A stretch of 9,637 bases of DNA, taken from NCBI GenBank assembly GCA_937877655.1, contig CALFJC010000052.1, positions 1 through 9,637 of the forward strand, written 5' to 3'. Made by a program: the position numbers and the translations under genes. Source of the DNA: an uncultured Selenomonadales bacterium (lineage in GTDB: Bacteria; Bacillota; Negativicutes; Selenomonadales; Selenomonadaceae). A model generated the notes under the pieces. That model was not told where the DNA came from. It saw nothing but the letters and a program-made list of their open reading frames with translations, and ran no database searches. Below are positions 1-5,665 of the stretch, one piece after another. The first letter of the stretch is position 1. The number at the start of each line of letters is the position of its first letter.

Positions 1-112
1 TTTCTTCCTCAACCAAAGTATTCCAATTTCCGCAGGCGGGACATTTGCCGAGCCACTTCGGAGACTCCGCGCCGCATTCTTGACAAACATATTTAATTTT
101 TTTCTTTGCCAT
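1..112 (-). CDS. radA: RadA/Sms DNA repair ATPase, N-terminal fragment (runs off left edge)
   Basis: Only the first 37 codons are in the window. They start MAKKKIKYVCQEC and contain the four-cysteine zinc ribbon typical of the RadA N-terminus: Cys10, Cys13, Cys24 and Cys27 (C-x2-C ... C-x2-C), with the conserved SPKWLGKCPACG segment. RadA is a RecA-like branch-migration ATPase used in recombinational repair; its ATPase and Lon-like domains would lie left of position 1 and cannot be checked. The ATG at 112-110 is preceded by GGGAGG at 126-121 with 8 nt spacing, a strong ribosome site. It lies 4 nt downstream of the stop of a truncated copy of itself (117-275), so the two would be translated in succession. 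Identity as radA is confident from the ribbon; whether this copy is intact is unknown. Confidence 0.8.
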   Translation of the reverse strand, partial: MAKKKIKYVCQECGAESPKWLGKCPACGNWNTLVEEE

Positions 113-116
113 AATT

Positions 117-275
117 TTAACCTCCCGAAATATTTTTGAAGGAATTTTTTATCTCCAAAGAAATTTCTTCCTCAACCAAAGTATTCCAATTTCCGCAGGC
201 GGGACATTTGCCGAGCCATTTAGGAGACTCCGCGCCGCATTCTTGACAAACATATTTAATTTTTTTCTTCGCCAT
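117..275 (-). pseudogene. radA: Truncated duplicate of the radA start (52-aa zinc-ribbon ORF)
   Basis: This ORF repeats the first 37 codons of the neighbouring radA copy with no amino-acid change and keeps all four zinc-ribbon cysteines (10, 13, 24, 27). It then reads about ten further residues (EISLEI...) and enters the duplicated 5' leader of the next copy, stopping at TAA (119-117) after 52 residues. Its start at 275-273 has its own GGGAGG at 289-284 with 8 nt spacing, identical to the site of the downstream copy. The repeat period is 163 bp, not a multiple of three, so the reading frame is lost at the junction. It lacks the ATPase domain, so it cannot work as RadA. It could be a duplication scar, a translated small zinc-ribbon peptide, or an assembly artefact. 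Confidence 0.65.
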
Positions 276-360
276 AATTTTAACCTCCCGAAATATTTTT
301 GAAGGAATTTTTTCCCGCCGGCAGAATTCAAGGCAAAAAATTTTGAAGGAGACATTTTTG

Positions 361-1593
361 ATGATAAAAAAATTTGCCGCGCTGATAACGGCGGGAATAT
401 TTTTTATAATGCCGTCTTTCGTTTCGGCAGAAGAACCTTACGGCACAAATTTAGTTGACGAACCATTTACGGAGCCGACGCGAGAAAATCCTCAACCCGA
501 AGAAAAATCTCCGCCTCCGCCGTCCGAACCGACTTATCAAGATTTTCCGATTTACGAACCGAATGAAGAGCCGCCGCAACCTTCAACGCCGCCGCCCGTC
601 GAAGAAGTCGAGGGCTTGGAATTTTTAATGTACAATCAAGATGGAGTGATGGCATTCGCGATTATCGCCGATCATGAAAAATATAAATTGCGTCCCGTGT
701 TGGCTCGCGGAAAAGTTCCGGGTCGGGCGACGGTTTCGCAAATGAATTCTCCCGAAGCAATCGCCACAATCAACGCGAGTTATTTCGGAGTCAGCGGCAC
801 AATTTACGGCAACACGAAAATTGACGGGCTGACGGCGAGCACGACATATTTTACACGTTCGGCAATAGGGATCAATGCGGACGGCACGATTATTTTCGGG
901 CGGCAAATTTATCGCGGCGTTTTGCAATTCAACGGCGGCGAAGTTGTGATAAACGGCGTCAACTGCGAAAGAAATTCCGATACCGTCATTGTTTATAACA
1001 GTTGGAACGGCGCGGCAACGGGCACGAATGATTCAGGCGTTGAATTGATTGTTCAAAACGGAGTTGTCACAAATATTTTTCGCGGCAAGGGAAATAATTT
1101 CATTCCGCCCGACGGCTGCGTCATCAGCGCGCAAGGAGCCGCCGCAGATTATTTTAACACTGTTTCTGTCGGCGACGCGATAAATTTTGAAGAAGATTAT
1201 ATCAACGTCGAACAGGGCAGAGATTTTAACGAATCGATTCACATATTGGGCGCAGGACCTACTTTGGTAAAGCGCGGAGAAATTCACGTTACGGCAGACG
1301 CGGAGCAATTTCCTTCGGATATTCGCGTCGGACGAGCTCCGCGCTCGGCGGTTGGCATTACAAAATACGGCGATTATATTTTTGCCGTTGTTGACGGGCG
1401 ACAGGCGCACAGCAAAGGTTGCACGTTGACGGAATGGGCACGGATTCTCAAAAATAATTTCGGTGCGGTTGAGGCGATAAATTTGGACGGCGGCGGCTCG
1501 ACGGAATTATTTTTCAAAGGGAGTTTAATAAACAGTCCGAGCGACGGGTATGAAAGATTAATCGGCGACGCTCTGACGATTTTAAGAAAATGA
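361..1593 (+). CDS. Secreted phosphodiester glycosidase family (NAGPA domain) protein
   Basis: A 410-aa exported protein. Residues 1-23 form a signal peptide (KK, hydrophobic core, cleavage after FVSA). Residues about 30-82 are a Pro/Glu-rich linker with runs such as SPPPPSEP, likely a surface spacer. From about 86 to the end it matches the phosphodiester glycosidase domain related to N-acetylglucosamine-1-phosphodiester alpha-N-acetylglucosaminidase: NASYF at 138-142, GRAPR at 324-328, VVDGRQ further on, and the signature LDGGGS at 375-380, with a closing region resembling the family's NRPSDG-ERP. The family cleaves sugar-phosphodiester links; the substrate here is unknown but is probably an envelope or extracellular glycan. 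I chose ATG 361 because AAGGAG (346-351) sits 9 nt upstream; a TTG at 343 in the same frame overlaps that site. It is divergent from radA. No clear promoter was found in 276-345, and no hairpin terminator follows; the heptad array starts 3 bp after the stop. Confidence 0.85.
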   Translation: MIKKFAALITAGIFFIMPSFVSAEEPYGTNLVDEPFTEPTRENPQPEEKSPPPPSEPTYQDFPIYEPNEEPPQPSTPPPVEEVEGLEFLMYNQDGVMAFAIIADHEKYKLRPVLARGKVPGRATVSQMNSPEAIATINASYFGVSGTIYGNTKIDGLTASTTYFTRSAIGINADGTIIFGRQIYRGVLQFNGGEVVINGVNCERNSDTVIVYNSWNGAATGTNDSGVELIVQNGVVTNIFRGKGNNFIPPDGCVISAQGAAADYFNTVSVGDAINFEEDYINVEQGRDFNESIHILGAGPTLVKRGEIHVTADAEQFPSDIRVGRAPRSAVGITKYGDYIFAVVDGRQAHSKGCTLTEWARILKNNFGAVEAINLDGGGSTELFFKGSLINSPSDGYERLIGDALTILRK

Positions 1594-1595
1594 TT

Positions 1596-1693
1596 TAGGT
1601 TATAGGTTATAGGTTATAGGTTATAGGTTATAGCTGATAGCTTATAGATGTTAGGTTTTTGCTTCTAGTTCCTGGTTCCTGGTTCCTAATTTC
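1596..1693. repeat. Heptanucleotide array, 14 in-phase 7-bp units
   Basis: Starting at 1596 the sequence reads in phase as five perfect TAGGTTA units (1596-1630), then TAGCTGA, TAGCTTA, TAGATGT, TAGGTTT, TTGCTTC, TAGTTCC, TGGTTCC, TGGTTCC and TAATTTC (to 1693). The phase never slips although the unit sequence changes along the array; the common core is roughly T-A/G-G-N-T-T-N. It fills most of the gap between the glycosidase stop and the -35 element of the next gene. Such 7-bp short tandem repeats are known from intergenic regions of several bacteria, notably the STRR elements of cyanobacteria; function is unknown. Confidence 0.85.
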
Positions 1694-1694
1694 C

Positions 1695-1723
1695 TTGACG
1701 ATAATTGGAAAATAATTTATTAT
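1695..1723 (+). promoter_or_regulatory. Sigma-A-type promoter of the S55-orf-murA group
   Basis: TTGACG (1695-1700) and TATTAT (1718-1723) are separated by exactly 17 bp, close to the housekeeping consensus. Transcription would start near 1730, leaving a leader of about 28-40 nt before the S55 gene. The -35 begins 1 bp after the heptad array, so array length would change what lies directly upstream of the polymerase site. Predicted from sequence only. Confidence 0.6.
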
Positions 1724-1757
1724 GATTAAAGTTAACCATTGATTAAAAACTTCCTGA

Positions 1758-3614
1758 ATGGAGTTGAAAAACTTGCACAAACTTTTATCGAAATTATTCT
1801 TGACAGTTGCACTGATAATTTTTTCTCTGTCGAGCACGGCAAACGCAATGCCGGAAATTTTTCCGCTCGACCAAATAAAAAGCGGCATGAACGGCAAAGC
1901 TTATACCGTCGTTGACGGTTCGGGAAAAATTGAATCGTTCGACGTGCATATTGTCGGCTTGACTGACGACGGCAAAATTTCCAAGCGCATGATTATGGCG
2001 GAAGCTTCGGGCGAAGTCGTAAGACGGACGGGCGGAATTTTGCAAGGCATGAGCGGCAGCCCCGTTTACATTGACGGAAAACTTGTCGGAGCTCTTTCAG
2101 CCGTTTTAAAAGAAATGAATCCCTACACTTTTTTTATCACGCCGATTGAAGACATGCTTGAACTTTGGAAGTTGCCCGACCCGAAGGCGCAAGTGAATCA
2201 TTTCAAAGTCGCCAAAGCCGAAGAGTCTGAAGAAGAAAAATCGGAAGAAGAAACTTCCAAGCCCGAAAATAAAACCGAAGAATTGACTGAAGAAGAAATT
2301 TCTGAAGAAGAAGCTATCGAAGAAGAATTGCCCGAAGAAATTTCCGAAACGGAAGAGATGGGCGCATTTTATTTGAGCGGTTTTAATAACGACGGCGCAA
2401 ATTTTTTGCGTCAAACATTGGGCTTGAAAAATTTGCAGGCGGCACCTTCGACTGTCGAACGCGGTCTTAAATTCGATGCAAACCTTAAGCCCGGCTCGGC
2501 ATTGGGCGTAGCAATTATTTACGGAGATTTTTCTCTCGGCGCGACGGGCACCGTTACCGCCGTCGAAGATAAAAAAATTTTGGCATTCGGACATTCTTTC
2601 CTTCATACCGGCAATGTGAATTATTTTATGACCGATGCTTCCGTTATCGGTCCAATCAGCGGCGCGAATACTGCCGGCATAAAACTCGCGGGCATCGGAC
2701 AAATTATCGGGCGCATCAATCAAGATCGTGATACGGGCGTTGCGGGCATTCTCGGAACTTTTCCCGCCGTCGTCCCCGTCACCGTCACGATTAAAGATAC
2801 CGCGCTTGACAAAGAAGAAACTTACAGCTCAATCATTGCTTACAATGAAAATCTTGTTCCGAAACTCGGCGCGTCAATCGCTTACACCGCACTTAGCAAA
2901 ATGGCTGACACTTTGGCGGAAAGCACAGTTGATATTGACTTCAACATAAAAACCGATTCGGTTGCAAGCGGCGAAATTTCTCGCAAAAATATGTTCTACA
3001 ATTCTTCGGACGTCGGACAAGTCGCCGTCCTTGAACTCATGCAAGCACTTAATTTGGTTTGCTCCAATACAAAACAGGAATCAAATATTTTCGGAGTGAA
3101 CGTAAATATTTCTTTCGAGACTGAAAGGCGCACGGCGTCAATCGTCTCCATTTCTCCCGACAAGAAAAAAGTTAAGCCCGGCGAAACAGTTAATCTTACG
3201 GTTGAACTTCAACCTTATCGCAAGCCGACAGAAAAAGTTGTTGTGCCTTACACCGTGCCTTTGACTGCGCGGCAAGGAAATTTATCTCTCGAAATTCACG
3301 GCGGAGCACTTGTCCCCGTCACTCAAGCTATGGCAAATGCGGGCATCGTTACTGCCGATTCAAATAAGAGCTACGAAGATAAAATAAATGATTTTCTCAA
3401 GGCGGGCAAAAATAATCAGCTGGTTGTGGAAATCGGTGCATCGAACGAAACCAAAACCGATAAGGAAATTCGCCGCGAAATTGCTCAAGCCAAAAGGGCG
3501 CAGGCTCGTTTGAAAAAGGAAGGCAAATCTACCAAGAAAGCCGACAGCAAGGTTGAGACGAATTACATAATCGATAACGTCATGCGCACAACTCTCAGCG
3601 TCGAAAAAGTTTAA
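1758..3614 (+). CDS. Exported SpoIVB-like peptidase S55 domain protein
   Basis: A 618-aa protein with an N-terminal signal (hydrophobic 13-25, STANA near 26-30). Residues about 31-140 carry the S55 serine-containing half: TVVDGSGKIESFDVHIVG, then GGILQGMSGSPVYIDGKLVG with presumed nucleophile Ser99. Residues 155-200 are an acidic linker (25 Glu in 46). The second S55 half follows: LGVAIIYGDFSLGATGTV and ILAFGHSF with His279, then the Asp/Gly-rich stretch ending GVAGILG. A beta-rich region near 470-560 (KVKPGETVNLTVELQPYR) and a Lys-rich tail close the protein. In SpoIVB the family member cleaves SpoIVFA during sporulation; this larger type is widespread in non-spore-formers and its substrate is unknown. 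ATG 1758 lacks an upstream ribosome site; TTG 1773, nine nt after GGAG (1760-1763), is an equally good start and leaves the signal peptide intact. The next gene starts 18 bp downstream, suggesting an operon. Confidence 0.85.
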   Translation: MELKNLHKLLSKLFLTVALIIFSLSSTANAMPEIFPLDQIKSGMNGKAYTVVDGSGKIESFDVHIVGLTDDGKISKRMIMAEASGEVVRRTGGILQGMSGSPVYIDGKLVGALSAVLKEMNPYTFFITPIEDMLELWKLPDPKAQVNHFKVAKAEESEEEKSEEETSKPENKTEELTEEEISEEEAIEEELPEEISETEEMGAFYLSGFNNDGANFLRQTLGLKNLQAAPSTVERGLKFDANLKPGSALGVAIIYGDFSLGATGTVTAVEDKKILAFGHSFLHTGNVNYFMTDASVIGPISGANTAGIKLAGIGQIIGRINQDRDTGVAGILGTFPAVVPVTVTIKDTALDKEETYSSIIAYNENLVPKLGASIAYTALSKMADTLAESTVDIDFNIKTDSVASGEISRKNMFYNSSDVGQVAVLELMQALNLVCSNTKQESNIFGVNVNISFETERRTASIVSISPDKKKVKPGETVNLTVELQPYRKPTEKVVVPYTVPLTARQGNLSLEIHGGALVPVTQAMANAGIVTADSNKSYEDKINDFLKAGKNNQLVVEIGASNETKTDKEIRREIAQAKRAQARLKKEGKSTKKADSKVETNYIIDNVMRTTLSVEKV

Positions 3615-3632
3615 GGCGGGAGGAAAATTAAA

Positions 3633-3947
3633 ATGTTGATACCTATTGAAGAAGTTTTCCCGAATTTTGCGGGCGACAGTTTTGTTAAAATGGCAATAGT
3701 TTGCAACAAAGACGACGGGCACGGCGGCGGAATCAGCACAGTAAGCGGCGTCGACGAGCACGAAGCAGGCATATATCTCTTTTCGGCGATAATCGATTGG
3801 GCAGACTCCTTGAAAGTTCATCCCGCTACGATTTTGGAAAAATTTTTGGCGGACGTAAAATTTATGGAAGAAGCGGGCGAATTGAATTGGCATTCGGGCT
3901 TGAAAAAATCTGCCAGACGTTCAGCCAAGTCAACCAAAAAGCTTTGA
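3633..3947 (+). CDS. Unrecognised 104-aa protein between S55 gene and murA
   Basis: I do not recognise this family. GGGAGG (3618-3623) lies 9 nt before the ATG, it starts 18 bp after the S55 gene, and its TGA (3945-3947) overlaps the AGGAGG of murA, so it is a real gene translated within the operon. The protein has no signal peptide or membrane segment. The N-terminal half is mixed with a glycine/histidine patch, GHGGGIST (about 30-37); the middle, SAIIDWADSLKVHPATILEKFLADVKFMEE, looks helical; the tail is strongly basic (KKSARRSAKSTKKL). A basic tail suggests nucleic acid or membrane-surface contact, but that is speculation. Conserved linkage to murA in related genomes would be the best clue to its job. 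Confidence 0.75.
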   Translation: MLIPIEEVFPNFAGDSFVKMAIVCNKDDGHGGGISTVSGVDEHEAGIYLFSAIIDWADSLKVHPATILEKFLADVKFMEEAGELNWHSGLKKSARRSAKSTKKL

Positions 3948-3962
3948 GGAGGACTGAGATTT

Positions 3963-5228
3963 TTGGAAAGACTTATCATAAAAGGCGGAAATCGATTGAG
4001 CGGCACCGTGAAGATCAGCGGCGCGAAAAATGCCGTGCTCCCCGTCATTGCGGCGACGCTTCTCGGTCAAGATAAAGAAACTTGTTTGGACGAAGTGCCG
4101 AATCTTGATGACGTCCGAACAATCAGCGAAGTTTTGCAGACACTCGGCGTCAAAGTTCATCACGAACCCGAAAACAATAAATTGTTCGTCAATGCCTCGA
4201 CGATTGAAAACATAACCGCACCTTATGATTTGGTAAGGAAAATGCGGGCGTCGTTTTTGATAATGGGACCTTTGCTGGCGCGATTGGGCTCGGCGAAAAT
4301 TTCATTGCCGGGCGGTTGCGCGATTGGAACACGTCCGATTGATTTACATTTGAAAGGCTTTGAGGCACTCGGCGCGAAAATTTCAATCGGACACGGCTAC
4401 ATTGAGGCGACAGCCCCCGACGGTTTGAAGGGCGCGCAGATTTATCTTGACTTTCCAAGCGTCGGCGCGACGGAAAATATTTTAATGGCGGCGTCTATGG
4501 CTGAAGGACAAACGATTATCGAAAATCCCGCGCAGGAACCCGAAATTGTCGACTTGGCAAATTATCTGAACATAATGGGCGCGAAAATTCGCGGCGCGGG
4601 AACCAACGTTATAAAAATTGACGGCTCCCCAAAATTAATTGCGCACGATTATACGATTATTCCCGACCGAATTGAGGCGGGAACTTACATGATAGCCGCC
4701 GCAATGACGCAAGGCGACGTTTACATTGCCAATGCGATAAGCGAACACCTTAAACCCGTCATTGCCAAATTGAAAGAGGCGGGCGTCAAAGTTATTGAAG
4801 ATGTGGACGGCATTCGAGTTATCGGCGAGAATCGTCCGCGAGCCGTTGACATAAAAACTCTGCCCTATCCCGGTTTCCCGACAGACATGCAGGCGCAATT
4901 TATGGCGATGCTTTCAATTTCGCAGGGAACGAGCATGGTAACCGAAACTGTTTTTGAAAATCGGTTTATGCATGTCGACGAGCTCCGCCGAATGGGAGCG
5001 AAAATAAAAATTGACGGGCGAACTTCGGTAGTTGCGGGGCAGGAGAAATTGACGGGCTGTCAAGTCAAAGCGACAGATCTCCGCGCAGGAGCGGCGATAG
5101 TTTTGGCGGCGTTGGTTGCCGAAGGAGAAACACAAGTCGGCTACATTCATCATATTGATCGCGGCTACGATAACCTTGTTCAAAAGCTTGTAAATCTCGG
5201 CGCAAATATCAGGCGCGTTGACAATTAG
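3963..5228 (+). CDS. murA: UDP-N-acetylglucosamine 1-carboxyvinyltransferase
   Basis: A 421-aa protein of normal MurA length. It transfers enolpyruvate from PEP to UDP-GlcNAc, the first committed step of peptidoglycan synthesis, in the cytoplasm. Diagnostic residues are present: Lys22-Asn23 in the segment TVKISGAKNAVLP, the catalytic Cys119 in LPGGCAIGTRPIDLH (the fosfomycin target, so the enzyme is not of the natural Cys-to-Asp resistant type), Asp308 in GFPTDMQAQ, and an Arg in DLRAGAA near the C-terminus. The two-domain inside-out barrel organisation is implied by the repeated GAK/GA.I motifs. The start is TTG at 3963, with AGGAGG (3947-3952) 10 nt upstream; it aligns with the usual MERLIIKGG opening. 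It is the last gene of the S55-orf-murA group. Its TAG stop lies inside a heptad repeat array. Bacillota often carry two MurA paralogues; which one this is cannot be told. Confidence 0.95.
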   Translation: MERLIIKGGNRLSGTVKISGAKNAVLPVIAATLLGQDKETCLDEVPNLDDVRTISEVLQTLGVKVHHEPENNKLFVNASTIENITAPYDLVRKMRASFLIMGPLLARLGSAKISLPGGCAIGTRPIDLHLKGFEALGAKISIGHGYIEATAPDGLKGAQIYLDFPSVGATENILMAASMAEGQTIIENPAQEPEIVDLANYLNIMGAKIRGAGTNVIKIDGSPKLIAHDYTIIPDRIEAGTYMIAAAMTQGDVYIANAISEHLKPVIAKLKEAGVKVIEDVDGIRVIGENRPRAVDIKTLPYPGFPTDMQAQFMAMLSISQGTSMVTETVFENRFMHVDELRRMGAKIKIDGRTSVVAGQEKLTGCQVKATDLRAGAAIVLAALVAEGETQVGYIHHIDRGYDNLVQKLVNLGANIRRVDN

Positions 5229-5260
5229 GAACTAGTAAATAGGCACCAGGAACTAGGGAA
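5226..5260. repeat. Degenerate heptanucleotide array at the murA 3' end
   Basis: In phase from the murA stop codon the sequence reads TAGGAAC, TAGTAAA, TAGGCAC, CAGGAAC, TAGGGAA (5226-5260). The reverse complement of the end of the array at 1596-1693 contains the same YAGGAAC units and a shared CCAGGAACTAG, so the two arrays belong to one family in opposite orientation. The first TAG is the stop codon of murA. Confidence 0.65.
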
Positions 5261-5343
5261 AAGCAAATGTGAAAGAAGACACGGGCGCACATGGACGTGC
5301 GCCCGCCGGCAACGAAAACAGGATGTTTTCTTTGCCGGAAACG

Positions 5344-5368
5344 CCCCTGCGAGGGGTCTTTTCTTTTT
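5344..5368 (+). terminator. Probable rho-independent terminator of the murA group
   Basis: A compact stem CCCCT/AGGGG (5344-5348 and 5352-5356) with loop GCG is followed by the U-rich tract CTTTTCTTTTT (5358-5368). It lies about 115 bp after the murA stop, directly behind two stronger hairpins that may help it. Orientation of the T-tract fits transcription from murA. Confidence 0.5.
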
Positions 5369-5431
5369 GGCAACGTGACGTTGCATCCAGCTGGTGCGCT
5401 CCAAGTTCTTAAAGACTTAAAGTCAGTCGCC
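5369..5431 (-). repeat. 63-bp dispersed repeat, copy A
   Basis: Read on the minus strand this segment aligns without gaps to 9449-9511, with 46 of 63 positions identical by hand count. Conserved blocks are GGCGA, ACTTT, TTGGAGCGC and a 20-bp end block (5388-5369) containing the palindrome GCAACGTCACGTTGC. Copy A sits in the intergenic hairpin cluster. Confidence 0.65.
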
Positions 5432-5597
5432 ACACCTTACTGTTCCCCCGCTTTTAAAGCGGGTCTTTGGACAAGCAAAGAAAAAGTAGTTTAAAAAATA
5501 AATTTCATGATTGACTCAATCGAAGCGGCGATCCGCGCCGTCGCAACGGTTTTGCGAATCCACTTTTTGAAAAAAAGGGGACAACTCCCCCTTCGGC

Positions 5598-5647
5598 AGT
5601 GATATAAATCACTTTCGCCGATATTTTTTTTTGCTAAAATTTGCTGT
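5598..5647 (+). promoter_or_regulatory. narG promoter with Crp/Fnr-type operator at -41.5
   Basis: The perfect inverted repeat AGTGAT-ATAA-ATCACT (5598-5613) fits the Crp/Fnr superfamily pattern GTGA-N6-TCAC. An extended -10, TG-C-TAAAAT, lies at 5632-5640, which predicts a transcription start near 5647 and puts the operator centre (5605.5) at -41.5, the standard class II activator position. The hexamer at the -35 position (5612-5617, CTTTCG) is poor, as expected for an activator-dependent promoter. The ribosome site AAGGAG (5651-5656) and GTG start (5666) follow. Which regulator binds (Fnr, HcpR-like or other) cannot be told. Confidence 0.6.
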
Positions 5648-5665
5648 TAAAAGGAGAGTGATAGC

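Larger units (their letters stand above)
1..313. repeat. Tandem partial duplication of radA 5' end, period 163 bp
   Basis: Bases 1-150 match 164-313 with only three mismatches (56/219, 59/222 and 107/270). The 13 bases 151-163 separate the visible copies. Homology ends at 150/151 versus 313/314 on the right; its left end is outside the window. The unit covers the radA leader with its ribosome site and about the first 37 codons. All three mismatches fall in third codon positions and are synonymous (CCG/CCT, AAG/AAA, GCA/GCG). Confidence 0.9.
5282..5463. repeat. Cluster of short palindromes/hairpins downstream of murA
   Basis: Six inverted repeats lie in 182 bp: a 9-bp stem 5282-5290/5297-5305 with 6-nt loop; a 15-position stem 5306-5320/5324-5338 with one mismatch and a GGA loop; CCCCT/AGGGG at 5344-5356; the palindrome GCAACGTGACGTTGC at 5370-5384; GACTTAAAGTC at 5414-5424; and CCCGCTTTTAAAGCGGG at 5447-5463. 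No coding sequence with a ribosome site fits here. It looks like a composite REP-like intergenic element, or a structured transcript. Confidence 0.6.

Noticed and set aside
343..360. TTG start at 343 for the glycosidase (six extra residues)
   Set aside because: The TTG overlaps the AAGGAG that serves ATG 361 and has no ribosome site of its own; the shorter start gives a clean signal peptide.
1596..1693. CRISPR array
   Set aside because: Units are 7 bp with no spacers, so it is a simple tandem repeat.
2106..2723. 205-codon ORF on the minus strand inside the S55 gene
   Set aside because: Its Phe-rich runs are the antisense of the Glu-rich linker (GAA read as TTC); it has no family features and lies wholly within a well-supported gene.
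5209..5494. Overlapping 67-74 aa ORFs on both strands after murA (5209-5433 minus, 5291-5494 plus)
   Set aside because: They consist of the hairpins and the 63-bp repeat, with no ribosome site; the similar peptide (GCNVTLP) at 9449-9511 comes from the DNA repeat, not from a shared protein.
5507..5602. 31-codon ORF MIDSIEAAIRAVATVLRIHF...
   Set aside because: No Shine-Dalgarno sequence, too short to judge, and its stop lies inside the Crp/Fnr palindrome; possibly a gene remnant but not supportable.
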